A DNA stretch of 24,600 bases from CS1-C013 sp964353745 (GTDB taxonomy: Archaea > Aenigmatarchaeota > Aenigmatarchaeia > Aenigmatarchaeales > Aenigmatarchaeaceae), in assembly GCA_964353745.1 (NCBI GenBank), contig CAYGWD010000015.1:1-24600 (forward strand), in the 5' to 3' direction. Made by a program: the position numbers and the translations under genes. A model generated the notes under the pieces. That model saw only the letters and a program-made list of their open reading frames with translations, made no database searches and was not told where the DNA came from. How positions within the stretch are numbered: position 1 is the stretch's first letter; each line of letters opens with the position of its first letter. Of the stretch, positions 13,279 through 21,202 are shown piece by piece.

Positions 13279-13980
13279 TTACTTGATAGAATCTAAAGAA
13301 CTTTTCATGCGAACAAGTATCTCCTTGAATAATTCTTCCTGGTGCAAATCAATCTTTCCATCCTGTGCCAAATGCAGCAAAGGTATCAACGCCTCTACGA
13401 TTTCTTTTCGTCCCCATCTTTTCACAAGCCTGGAGAATTCTATGTTGTCTATTTCCGCTAGTGCGTCATTAATCTGAAACAAAAGTTTGTTTATCCTCTC
13501 TGTTATATCCTCTGTGGGAGCTGGAACCGCAAACTCAACAGCCCTCTTAACCCTTGCTTTTCTCTCAACCCTTCTATCCTGCACTTGATAGGCCTTTCTT
13601 AAGGCGCTTATAAGTTCGTTTAGCGTCACGTTTCTCAAGGGTATTCTTTTCAAAGGAGGTTGCAATGGCGGTATCGATGCTAAGATTCTCAAGTTCTCAT
13701 CAGACTCCTTGTCCGACTCTGGTATGAACATCTTCTCCCTCTTCTCTATCAAGACCTCAGACTTCATTCTCAAAAGAATCGCGGCTATCAGAATGAACCT
13801 GGCAGGTATCCTCAAGTCCAATTCTTCCACTTTTTTAACATAAATTAAAAACGTGTTGGCAAGCCTGATTATGTCGATAGACCAAGGGTCCATCTGCTCT
13901 TCTGCCACTATCTTTACAATAACGTCTTCCCAACTTGGCTCAGAAATCATCAAGTCTATTAGCTGCTGATCGGTTAGCAT
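13279..13980 (-). CDS. scpA: segregation and condensation protein ScpA (kleisin)
   Basis: This 233-residue kleisin has the usual ScpA order. An N-terminal helical domain binds the SMC neck (PSWEDVIVKIVAEEQMDPWS, IDIIRLANTFLIYVKKVEEL, then IPARFILIAAILLRMKSEVL). A linker with Pro-rich PPLQPPLKRIPLRN and a basic VERKARVKRAVEFA follows. The C-terminal winged helix contains KRWGRKEIVEALIPLLHLAQ and KIDLHQEELFKEILVRM, which binds the SMC head. It starts 4 nt after the stop of the zinc-ribbon membrane gene, so it is co-transcribed with that gene rather than with scpB or smc. Length is typical for archaea. Confidence 0.94.
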   Translation of the reverse strand: MLTDQQLIDLMISEPSWEDVIVKIVAEEQMDPWSIDIIRLANTFLIYVKKVEELDLRIPARFILIAAILLRMKSEVLIEKREKMFIPESDKESDENLRILASIPPLQPPLKRIPLRNVTLNELISALRKAYQVQDRRVERKARVKRAVEFAVPAPTEDITERINKLLFQINDALAEIDNIEFSRLVKRWGRKEIVEALIPLLHLAQDGKIDLHQEELFKEILVRMKSSLDSIK

Positions 13981-13984
13981 ATTG

Positions 13985-14269
13985 TCAACTCATTAAGCAT
14001 AGTAATAGCAATAAGAATAAAATTACAATAAAAAGCACCATAAAACCTATTTTCTGTCTTTTATTTAAAGGGTATATGAAATGTTTCACCTTTTTTACTC
14101 TCATGCTTTTAGCCTCTTGTAAAGTCACTTTAGGAAATAAAGGTCCAGTGAAACCACAATTACGACAATTAAATCTAGAATAATCGTAAAGGCCTCTTAC
14201 AACATTTCTACTCCCACATCTAGGACAAACCTTAACTAATTTTTCTTTCTTTTTAGAAGCATTCGGCAT
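13985..14269 (-). CDS. zinc-ribbon protein with C-terminal membrane anchor (94 aa)
   Basis: A 94-residue protein. The N-terminal half carries VCPRCGSRNVVRGLYDYSRF then NCRNCGFTGPLFPK, a classic CxxC/CxxC zinc ribbon (about residues 15-38). A basic stretch with LNKRQK follows, and then a single hydrophobic helix (about 74-92) ending the protein, making it a tail-anchored protein with the ribbon in the cytoplasm. It is the first gene of the scpA operon, 4 nt before scpA. No family name is certain. The link to chromosome organisation or membrane attachment is an attractive guess only. Confidence 0.75.
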   Translation of the reverse strand: MPNASKKKEKLVKVCPRCGSRNVVRGLYDYSRFNCRNCGFTGPLFPKVTLQEAKSMRVKKVKHFIYPLNKRQKIGFMVLFIVILFLLLLLCLMS

Positions 14270-14285
14270 CTTTCTCTAGTAAAAG

Positions 14286-14299
14286 CTTTAATATTAAAG
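14286..14299. promoter_or_regulatory. perfect palindrome CTTTAATATTAAAG, shared divergent promoter
   Basis: This 14-nt perfect palindrome lies between the scpA operon (start 14269) and the cPGS-like gene (start 14324). Its centre is 23 nt from one ATG and 31 nt from the other, so each half could act as the TATA box for one direction. A second TATA-like CTTATAAAT lies at 14301-14309. Confidence 0.5.
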
Positions 14300-14323
14300 T
14301 CTTATAAATTTATCTAGAGAGTT

Positions 14324-15643
14324 ATGGTTGAAAAGAGAAAAGTTATAATATTGGGCGCACAAGGCAGAGATTATCACGACTACAACGTCTTCTTCAGAAA
14401 CAATAAAAACTATGAGGTCGTAGCATTCACAGTCGCACAGATTCAAATGAAGAACAAGGTCTATCCAAAGGCATTGGCAGGCAAACTTTATCCTAAGGGA
14501 ATTCCGATATTTCACGAGGAGTCCTTGCCTAAACTGATTAAGGATTATGATGTTGATGAAGTTGTCCTAGCCTATTCTGACCTGTCCCATGAAGAGGTAA
14601 TGCAAAAGGCGTCTCTAGTCATGTCTTGCGGAGCTGAATTCAGGCTGATGGGACCGAAAGAGACCATGCTAAAATCAAAGAAGCCTGTCATAGCTGTCAC
14701 AGGAGTGAGGACCGGTGTCGGAAAAAGCCCTACTTCTAGGAAGGTCTGCAGAATATTAAAATCAAAGGGAATAAAGTTTGTCGTCATCAGGCACCCGATG
14801 CCTTACGGCAACTTGGAAAAAATGATAGTCCAAAGGTTCTCCAACAAATCTGACCTAGAAAAATATAATTCAACCATCGAGGAGAGGGAAGAATACGAAC
14901 CTCATTTGGAAGAAGGCAACATCGTCTACGCTGGCGTTGATTATGAGAAAATATTGAAAGAGGCTGAGAAGGAAGCTGACGTGATAGTCTGGGACGGTGG
15001 AAACAATGACCTGTCATTCATCAAGCCGGATTTGCTCATAGTAGTTGCTGATTCTAGAAGGCCTGGCCATGAGCTATTGTATTATCCTGGAGAGACCAAC
15101 CTTATGATGGCTGATGTTGTTCTGGTTAACAAGGTTGACACTGCCAATCAAATTAATGTCCAGCAAGTGGTTGAAAATATAAAACTGGTAAATAAGAATG
15201 CCATAATTATAAAAACTGCAATGGACAGGTTTGTTGACAAGCCAGATTTGATAAGGGGGAAAAGAGTCCTAGTTGTAGAGGACGGACCGACACTAACTCA
15301 TGGCGGCTTGGATTATGGGGCAGGCCTCATTGAAGCTAAAAACCTAGGAGCCTTTATAATCACGCCAAGGGACAAGGCTGTCGGATCGATAAAGGATATT
15401 TTTGCCAAATATCCCCATCTAGGAACTGTGTTGCCTGCAATGGGCTATTCCAAGAGACAGATGGAAGAATTGCAGGAAACCATAAATAGCGTGGAATGCG
15501 ACAGCGTCTTGATAGGAACACCTGTTGACTTGAGAAATCTTTTGATGATAAACAAACCTGTTGCCAGAGTTAGGTATGAGATAAGGGAGATTGAGAAACC
15601 CAATCTGGAAGACATAATAAGCAAGTTCTTGAGAAAGGTTTAA
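14324..15643 (+). CDS. cyclic 2,3-diphosphoglycerate synthetase-like P-loop GTPase
   Basis: This 439-residue protein matches the cPGS family in full. It has an N-terminal nucleotide-binding-like domain (KVIILGAQGRDYHDYNVFF), then a P-loop GVRTGVGKS at 127-135, a VIRHPMPYG segment, WDGGNND at 223-229, and VLVNKVD at 266-272, where NKxD is the guanine-specificity motif. The family was named for the methanogen enzyme that closes 2,3-bisphosphoglycerate to the cyclic thermoprotectant, but most homologues in bacteria and archaea are uncharacterised. The name therefore need not give the reaction here. No methanogenesis genes are in the window. It is read divergently from the scpA operon. Confidence 0.85.
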   Translation: MVEKRKVIILGAQGRDYHDYNVFFRNNKNYEVVAFTVAQIQMKNKVYPKALAGKLYPKGIPIFHEESLPKLIKDYDVDEVVLAYSDLSHEEVMQKASLVMSCGAEFRLMGPKETMLKSKKPVIAVTGVRTGVGKSPTSRKVCRILKSKGIKFVVIRHPMPYGNLEKMIVQRFSNKSDLEKYNSTIEEREEYEPHLEEGNIVYAGVDYEKILKEAEKEADVIVWDGGNNDLSFIKPDLLIVVADSRRPGHELLYYPGETNLMMADVVLVNKVDTANQINVQQVVENIKLVNKNAIIIKTAMDRFVDKPDLIRGKRVLVVEDGPTLTHGGLDYGAGLIEAKNLGAFIITPRDKAVGSIKDIFAKYPHLGTVLPAMGYSKRQMEELQETINSVECDSVLIGTPVDLRNLLMINKPVARVRYEIREIEKPNLEDIISKFLRKV

Positions 15644-15644
15644 T

Positions 15645-16070
15645 TTATTTTAATCTTCCCACCTTTCTTATTCTGATAAGATGCCCTTCTAAATCTTTTA
15701 CGATTTTGTTTTTTCCTTGTTCTAAAACTATTTTTTCAATTTCAATTTCAGGTATTTTGAGTGAAGTATAAACCTTTGGTATGTACCTCTCGTAATATAT
15801 TTCTCTGTCAGATAATACACCAACTTCTGCACCTTCCATAAGCATTAATTCTGCAATATCTTTTTCTTTAGACACAAAATATGACTCAATCTTATACTTG
15901 TTGCCGTCGTTACCAACATAAAATATACTGCGATTTTCTTCTGTTTGTAGTTTCCAGTCTACATTAAATTTAAGAGCTTCGTCACTATCATAGTCCTTCT
16001 TTGTATATCTTGGAACTCTCAAAGACTGCAAAAATACAAGTCTTTTAAGTTCTTTTGATTTCTTAACCAT
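15645..16070 (-). CDS. hypothetical protein (141 aa)
   Basis: I do not recognise this 141-residue soluble protein. It starts with a basic segment (MVKKSKELKRLVFLQSLRVP), then a SIFYVGNDGNKYKIESYFVS beta stretch, and a long charged C-terminal half (YYERYIPKVYTSLKIPEIEI, then IRIRKVGRLK). It is probably alpha/beta with no membrane or metal motif. It is transcribed from a promoter abutting the smc stop (AATTTAAAG on the minus strand, about 23 nt before the ATG), and its end meets the cPGS-like gene one base away. Base composition is more AT-rich than smc next door. Confidence 0.6.
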   Translation of the reverse strand: MVKKSKELKRLVFLQSLRVPRYTKKDYDSDEALKFNVDWKLQTEENRSIFYVGNDGNKYKIESYFVSKEKDIAELMLMEGAEVGVLSDREIYYERYIPKVYTSLKIPEIEIEKIVLEQGKNKIVKDLEGHLIRIRKVGRLK

Positions 16071-16098
16071 AAGAAAAAATTGTATAGAAAACTTTAAA

Positions 16099-18576
16099 TT
16101 AGGAAGGCATTCTTATACCAACTAGGTTAGACTCTCCGTCCTCTATGGAGACTCCGTATACGCAACCGGCTTCCTGTATGGTAGACTCGTTATGAGTTAT
16201 GACAATGAACTGCGAACTGGGAGAATATTTCTTTATCAATTCGACGACCTTCTTAGTGTTGGGTCTGTCCAAAGCAGCATCGATTTCGTCAAGAACATAA
16301 AATGGTGCTGGCCTGAATTTCTGTATGGCGAACAAGAAAGCCAGAGCAGTTAAAGTTTTCTCACCACCTGACATTGCATCAATGTTTGTCATTGTCTTTC
16401 CTCTAGAACTGGCCTCTATCAACAATCCGCTGTCCAAACCACCGACAAGTTTCAAGTCAGCCTCTCCTTTCATCAAGTCGCTGAAAACAGTCTTGAACTG
16501 CTCCCTGATGCCTTCCAGAGTTTTCATGAAGACTTCCTTTCTCTTGCCCTCAACGTCAGCTATTATTTCCAAAATCTTGTTCCTTTCCTCGGTGAGCTTG
16601 TCAACCTTTTCTTTTAATTCATCGTAAACAACTTTCTGTTGCTCGTATTCTTCCAGAGCCTTCATGTTTATTGCACCCAGGGCATTGATCTTGTCAATGG
16701 CCTCTCTTATCTTGTTTTCAAGAGTGGAAGGAGCCAGTTGATAGGTTTCCGTCTTCTTATAGTTCTCGAACTCTAGTTTAAGATTTTCCAACTCAGCCTC
16801 GAGTCTCGCTTTCTTGATTCTCAGTTTGTTGACATCTTCCTGAGAATTCATCCTTTCTTCAAAAAGTCTTTTCCTCTTAGCCCTCAAAGATTCATATTTC
16901 TGTTCTATCAGGCCTCTTTCTTTTTGCATTTCCACAACTTCTTTGCTTCCTACTTGCTCCTCGGTCATCAGTTGTTCCAGTTCCTTGTTCAGTTTTACAA
17001 TCTCTCCCTCTAAAATCTCAATGTCCTTTCCTACCTGCTCTCTTCTAGAATAATAAGCCTTTATATCTTCCGTGTCGGTGAAAACTTTCTTTGCGCTGTA
17101 AAAGCCTCCTATTATTGCCCCTGACCTCTCAACCAAGTCGCCGTCTAATGTCACGTAGCGGCACTCACCTATTCCCAATTTTTTAGCAGTCTCTATTTTA
17201 TCGATGACCAGGGTTTCTCCGAAAACAAAAGAAAAAGCATTAAGATATTTCATATTAAACTCGATCAAATCCAGGGCAATGCCAACAACGCCCTCCTTTC
17301 CCAAGAACTTGTTCAATTGCTTACTGTCCCTAGGCCTTATCTTGTCCATAGGAAGGAACGTCGCTCTTCCTATCCTGTTCTTTTTCAAATAATTAACGCA
17401 CTCTATGGCAACATTATGATCCGAGACAACGACGTCATGAAAATGAGGCCCTGCCGCAACCTCTATGGCAGTCTGGTATTGTGATGGCACTGAAGACAAA
17501 GAAGCCACTGTTCCATATATGCCTGTCCAACCCAACTTGAGAACTTCTTGAACAGACCTGCTCACAGAGCCCTCCATTTCCTTTTGCTTTATGATTTCCA
17601 ACCTTTTAATCAAGTCACCAATCCTTGCTATCTCTGTCTCGCTCATCTCAATCTTGTCTTTTTTCCTGTTGATATCAGCCCTTATTTTCTCAACTTCCTT
17701 TATTATGGCGATATCCTTGCTCCTGTCAAACAGCCTTTTAGAAGTAGCATCTCTCTTCTTTTCCAGTTCGTCTATCTCCTTGTCCATTGCCTCTAATTCT
17801 TTGTCAATCTCTCCGGAAGTTATCTCTGTTATCTTTTTGTCAAGCTTTGACATGGCCTCTTCCGCATCCTGCAGCCTCTGTTTGGCTAGAGACGCCCTTA
17901 GCTTGTCTAGTTCGCCTGTCAGTTTCTGATATTGTTGAGCAGCTTTCTTCTCGTCTTCCAACTTGTCTATGTTCGCTCTTTTTTCATTCAACAGTATATG
18001 CGAATCCTTGAGCCTTTCCTCGACTGTTAGAAGCTCCCTTTGCGCCCTATTCCTCTTTTCATCAAACTCCCTTATTCCTGATATGTCATCAATTATCTCC
18101 CTTCTCTCCAGAGGGCTCATCTCTATCACCTCTGTGACATCTCCTTGCAAAATTATGTTATGACCGTCTGGCTTGATCATGGCAGGCCTTAAAATCTCTT
18201 GCACAGTCTCCCTCGTCTCGGCCCTGCCGTTGATTCTGTACATGGATATTCCTTTTTGGTTTATCTTCCTAGAGACGGAAACCTTGTCCTCTTCAAATGG
18301 AAATTCTTTTGCAGAGTTGTCAAACCAGACAGTTATTTTGGCCGACTCCGCTGATGGTCTTTTCTTGGTCCCATGGAATATCATCTCCATCATCCTGTCT
18401 GCTCTCAAACTCTTGGCAGAAGTCCTACCCAGAACAAAGCATAGCGCGTCTAGCAAATTTGATTTTCCTGAACCATTCGGCCCACAAATCACGGAAAAAT
18501 TGTTAGGAAAACTTAGCAAAGTCTTTTTGGCAAAGGACTTGAAACCCTGTATCTCCATCTTCTCTATTCTTGTCAT
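16099..18576 (-). CDS. smc: SMC chromosome-segregation ATPase with short arms (825 aa)
   Basis: Every SMC landmark is present in order. The N-terminal head carries Walker A GPNGSGKS at 32-39 and the Q-loop LQGDVTEV near 143-150. The first coiled-coil arm spans about 165-345. The hinge runs about 346-497, starting with GWTGIYGTVASL and ending near GAIIGGFYSAKK. The second arm spans about 500-690. The C-terminal head has signature MSGGEK at 735-740, Walker B FYVLDEID at 759-766, D-loop ALD and switch H795. Usual prokaryotic SMCs have about 1150-1200 residues with arms near 330 residues; here each arm is about 180-190. No frameshift or gap is seen. TTTTATAA and GTGGTAAA precede the ATG. Confidence 0.94.
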   Translation of the reverse strand: MTRIEKMEIQGFKSFAKKTLLSFPNNFSVICGPNGSGKSNLLDALCFVLGRTSAKSLRADRMMEMIFHGTKKRPSAESAKITVWFDNSAKEFPFEEDKVSVSRKINQKGISMYRINGRAETRETVQEILRPAMIKPDGHNIILQGDVTEVIEMSPLERREIIDDISGIREFDEKRNRAQRELLTVEERLKDSHILLNEKRANIDKLEDEKKAAQQYQKLTGELDKLRASLAKQRLQDAEEAMSKLDKKITEITSGEIDKELEAMDKEIDELEKKRDATSKRLFDRSKDIAIIKEVEKIRADINRKKDKIEMSETEIARIGDLIKRLEIIKQKEMEGSVSRSVQEVLKLGWTGIYGTVASLSSVPSQYQTAIEVAAGPHFHDVVVSDHNVAIECVNYLKKNRIGRATFLPMDKIRPRDSKQLNKFLGKEGVVGIALDLIEFNMKYLNAFSFVFGETLVIDKIETAKKLGIGECRYVTLDGDLVERSGAIIGGFYSAKKVFTDTEDIKAYYSRREQVGKDIEILEGEIVKLNKELEQLMTEEQVGSKEVVEMQKERGLIEQKYESLRAKRKRLFEERMNSQEDVNKLRIKKARLEAELENLKLEFENYKKTETYQLAPSTLENKIREAIDKINALGAINMKALEEYEQQKVVYDELKEKVDKLTEERNKILEIIADVEGKRKEVFMKTLEGIREQFKTVFSDLMKGEADLKLVGGLDSGLLIEASSRGKTMTNIDAMSGGEKTLTALAFLFAIQKFRPAPFYVLDEIDAALDRPNTKKVVELIKKYSPSSQFIVITHNESTIQEAGCVYGVSIEDGESNLVGIRMPS

Positions 18577-18638
18577 TTTACCACTAGAATAACTTATAAA
18601 AAATTGTTATGCTATTAATAAAAAGATTTATATGGGTT

Positions 18639-19511
18639 CTATATTTTCTTTTTCTCAAACAACCATACCATAAGGCCATTGAGTATCTGGTGGACCACCA
18701 AGTATATCGTAGGCGGTATAGCTGCAAGAGGATTGATGTTGTATATAATTCCTAACATTAATGTCTGGTTTTTATATCCAAAGCAGATAGATAACGTTCT
18801 TCTCAATTTTTTGTCCTTTACCACAATAAAACCTGAAAAGAAACCTAAGATCGAGACTAGCAATATTATTGGTATGATGCTCAAAACTTCTCTTGAAAAT
18901 GAGAATATCTGGCTAGAGGAAGAAGAGAAAATAATCCAAAGAATTAAGAAAAGCACGATTGGTATAATATTATTTGAGTAGTTTATAATCTTTGCATAAG
19001 TTTTTTTCAATAGCTTTTTAGTCAAGACAACCAGGAATAGAGGTATGAACACTAGGCCGAATATGTTTGTCAAGATTTGCTGATAAGGTATTGTGAGCCT
19101 TAATCCAAAAAGGAGAAAGAGCACGAAGGGAATGTAAAAAATAGAAGTTAAGTTGGCTATAGCGGATATTGAAACGCTCATCTCCTTATCTCCATCTATC
19201 AGGTTAACAAAAAAAGGTGAGTTAACTGCAGTAGGAGCAAGGGCTGCTACCACAACCCCTAAAAGCAGATATTCAGATAAAGACGAACCAATGAAATATG
19301 CAAACAACGGTAAAACAATAACGTTTACCAAAGCCCAGAATATGATTTCCTTTCTAAAAAATTTCTTTGGACTCAGCTTGATTTGCAACACGCTGAAGTA
19401 CATCAAAACAAAAAGCAAAGGAAATGTAAAATCTTTTAACATAACTCCTTTGGGAAATAGAAGGCCTAAGACGATTGCAGCAAAAATAATCAAACTGACT
19501 GGTATTTTCAT
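18639..19511 (-). CDS. SBF-type (bile acid:sodium symporter family) transporter
   Basis: This roughly 290-residue polytopic membrane protein has about 8-9 hydrophobic helices. Family clues are FTFPLLFVLMYFSVLQIKLS (the F-x-MYFSVLQ region) and the paired-repeat signature APTAVNSPFFVNLIDGDKE then MSVSISAIANLTSIFYIPFV, matching the SBF pattern where Na+ is bound. It could also be called an ACR3/bile-acid-type anion transporter; the substrate cannot be read from sequence. An in-frame TTG lies at 19550, but ATG 19511 is preferred because a TTATTTATATG box lies about 26 nt upstream. It directly follows the geranylgeranyl reductase gene but has its own promoter. Confidence 0.75.
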   Translation of the reverse strand: MKIPVSLIIFAAIVLGLLFPKGVMLKDFTFPLLFVLMYFSVLQIKLSPKKFFRKEIIFWALVNVIVLPLFAYFIGSSLSEYLLLGVVVAALAPTAVNSPFFVNLIDGDKEMSVSISAIANLTSIFYIPFVLFLLFGLRLTIPYQQILTNIFGLVFIPLFLVVLTKKLLKKTYAKIINYSNNIIPIVLFLILWIIFSSSSSQIFSFSREVLSIIPIILLVSILGFFSGFIVVKDKKLRRTLSICFGYKNQTLMLGIIYNINPLAAIPPTIYLVVHQILNGLMVWLFEKKKI

Positions 19512-19531
19512 AAATAGAATAAATAAGCTTT

Positions 19532-19543
19532 CATATAAATAAA
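19532..19543 (-). promoter_or_regulatory. TATA box of the SBF-type transporter
   Basis: Read on the minus strand as TTTATTTATATG. It is centred about 26 nt before ATG 19511 and lies just before the stop of the upstream reductase gene. It decides the start of the transporter. Confidence 0.5.
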
Positions 19544-19546
19544 AAA

Positions 19547-20716
19547 TCAAATCAAATGCCTTGCTATGCCTAATAGCCTAGGTTTTCTCATTAAAACCTT
19601 TGCTAAAACAGACAGCTTTGAACCTCTAGAGAAATCTATCAAATCCTCTGGCTTGAGTGCGTCTGCCAAGTCATTTAAATCATTATCAGAAAGTTTTTCA
19701 ACAACTTCCCTCAATTTTTCAACTTTTTTCATTTTATTTCCTCTTTCTTCCCACCATAAGCTATTGAACTTGGACAAAGCCTTTTGAGAAACATCGTTTT
19801 TCTTCAAAGCGTCAGAAATTACTTCTGCTGCCAGTCTACCAGAAATAACAGCTTCCTTTATTCCACCGCCATGTATGGGGTTAACGTGATGGGCAGCCTC
19901 GCCACAAACTAAGAAACCGTTTGTTACCATGTTTTCTATCATGTCACCGACAGGAACACAACCGGCATTAACCTCTATTATAGACCCTTTCTTGATTTCT
20001 GGGCGGTCATTAATGAATTTTTCCAAATAGAACTTTGCTGATTTTTCCCCAGGTATAACTCCGACACCAACATTTGCCCTCTCTTTTCCTTTGGGGAAGA
20101 CCCAACAATAACCTCTCCTAGCTATTTCATCGCCAACAAAAATATGAATGAAATCCGAATCAATATCTATTCCAGACATTTCATATTGCAAGCAGGAATC
20201 AATGATGTTTGGTTTGGAGAAAATTCCTAATGCCTGTTTTCTCAAGGGAGACTCTGCTCCAGTCGCGCAAACAATCATTTTTGCCTTATCTTCAAAATCC
20301 TCTCCTAAGAATTCTCCTTTTACTCCAGTAAAATAACCGTTATCCTTCACCAGGCTAGAAATAAATGTGTTTGCCTGAATCACTGCCCCAGCCTTTATAG
20401 CCTCTTCTGCCAGCCATTTGTCAAAAACCTTTCTTTCAAGGACAAAGCCACCGTATTCCAGAGTGGCTTCCAAGTATTTTCCATTGGGAGCATAAACTCT
20501 AGCGCCTTTGATTTTTTGGGCAATGCATCTTTCAGGAATCTTGCCTACGATTCCTTGTATGGTTTCACTCAAACCTTCCCCACAGCGCTTTGGGCTCCCA
20601 ATCTCAGCTCTTCTATCATAAATTTTAACAGAGAATCCACTTTCTGTAAGTTTCTTTCCACAGGCTGTTCCAGCGGGTCCTGCACCAATTATTATTACGT
20701 CCCATTCTTCAGACAT
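19547..20716 (-). CDS. geranylgeranyl reductase family FAD enzyme
   Basis: This 389-residue flavoprotein belongs to the digeranylgeranylglycerophospholipid reductase family that saturates archaeal isoprenoid lipid chains. Visible are the FAD Rossmann motif GAGPAG (11-16), KRCGEGLS near 43-50, ATGAESPLRK near 151-160, and RRGYCWVFPKG near 200-210, the family's substrate-proximal xGYxWxFP motif. The second FAD motif is GEAAHHVNPIHGGG near 272-285. Two small deviations are seen: Glu in place of Asp in that GDAA-type motif, and His-His-Val where Gly-Gln-Val is common. Its ribosome binding site GGGTGAT lies inside the upstream membrane gene, with which it overlaps by 8 nt. The ferredoxin gene two steps upstream is a plausible electron donor. 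Confidence 0.9.
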   Translation of the reverse strand: MSEEWDVIIIGAGPAGTACGKKLTESGFSVKIYDRRAEIGSPKRCGEGLSETIQGIVGKIPERCIAQKIKGARVYAPNGKYLEATLEYGGFVLERKVFDKWLAEEAIKAGAVIQANTFISSLVKDNGYFTGVKGEFLGEDFEDKAKMIVCATGAESPLRKQALGIFSKPNIIDSCLQYEMSGIDIDSDFIHIFVGDEIARRGYCWVFPKGKERANVGVGVIPGEKSAKFYLEKFINDRPEIKKGSIIEVNAGCVPVGDMIENMVTNGFLVCGEAAHHVNPIHGGGIKEAVISGRLAAEVISDALKKNDVSQKALSKFNSLWWEERGNKMKKVEKLREVVEKLSDNDLNDLADALKPEDLIDFSRGSKLSVLAKVLMRKPRLLGIARHLI

Positions 20717-20984
20717 TTTTCAAATCACCCTTTATGACTATCGTTACCAAATCATGAGTCGTGACCATTAGGCTCGAATAAATGTAAGCAGTCAAGAAAT
20801 AATAAAAAATCAAAAATGCCATAGGGTTTAATTCTCCGAAATAACTTGAAAACAAAAGTAAATACACATTGTACGGAACCATTTCTTTTTTGAAAACAAA
20901 GAAAACAATTAGAAAAACTATGAACGTCATTAGGGCAAGGAACAATTTTCTGCCGTCGTAAAAAAATTCTAGCAGGCTGGTCAT
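20709..20984 (-). CDS. small membrane protein between ferredoxin and GGR genes (91 aa)
   Basis: This 91-residue protein is mostly hydrophobic. About three helices are likely (residues 15-32, 37-57 with FGELN as a break, and 58-74), with a charged start (TSLLEFFYDGRK) and end (VIKGDLKNV). Its ATG overlaps the ferredoxin stop (ATGA) and its own last 8 nt overlap the reductase start, so the three proteins are translationally coupled. I recognise no family. The arrangement suggests it anchors the redox pair at the membrane where the lipid substrate is (inference). Confidence 0.7.
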   Translation of the reverse strand: MTSLLEFFYDGRKLFLALMTFIVFLIVFFVFKKEMVPYNVYLLLFSSYFGELNPMAFLIFYYFLTAYIYSSLMVTTHDLVTIVIKGDLKNV

Positions 20985-21157
20985 TTTTCAACCTTTATAG
21001 CCTCCACAGGGCAAACTTTCTCGCAAATGCCGCACAGAGTGCATAGTTTCTCGTCATGTATTATAGCCTCTTTCAATTCTAGGGCTGCAAATGGGCACAC
21101 TGAGACGCATCCTCCACAGCGCATGCAGATGTTATTATTTATTTTCCAAGACATCAT
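20981..21157 (-). CDS. 2[4Fe-4S] ferredoxin, likely electron donor of GGR
   Basis: A 57-58 residue ferredoxin too short for routine ORF calling. It has two full cluster motifs, CMRCGGCVSVCP and CTLCGICEKVCP, separated by about 20 residues, with the classic short-chain ferredoxin layout. Two adjacent ATGs (21157 and 21154) are possible starts. A TTTATATAATT box lies about 34-37 nt upstream. The stop overlaps the next gene's ATG. In Methanosarcina acetivorans a ferredoxin is known as the physiological reductant of geranylgeranyl reductase, and the two genes are neighbours there; the same logic fits this operon. Confidence 0.9.
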   Translation of the reverse strand: MMSWKINNNICMRCGGCVSVCPFAALELKEAIIHDEKLCTLCGICEKVCPVEAIKVEK

Positions 21158-21186
21158 ATCAACTTTTGAAACTTTATTTTCTGAAT

Positions 21187-21196
21187 TATATAAATT
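21187..21196 (-). promoter_or_regulatory. TATA box of the ferredoxin-GGR operon
   Basis: On the minus strand ATTTATATAA is centred about 34 nt before ATG 21157, so a leader of about 8 nt is predicted. It sits right after the end of the Asx-tRNA synthetase gene. Confidence 0.45.
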
Positions 21197-21202
21197 TTAT
21201 AT

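Noticed and set aside
16099..18576. SMC as a frameshifted or truncated pseudogene
   Set aside because: Both heads, Q-loop, hinge, signature, Walker B and H-loop are intact in a single frame; only the coiled-coil arms are short.
18639..21157. Transporter as part of the ferredoxin-GGR operon
   Set aside because: The in-frame TTG overlapping the GGR stop is possible, but a well-placed TATA box before ATG 19511 indicates an independent transcript.
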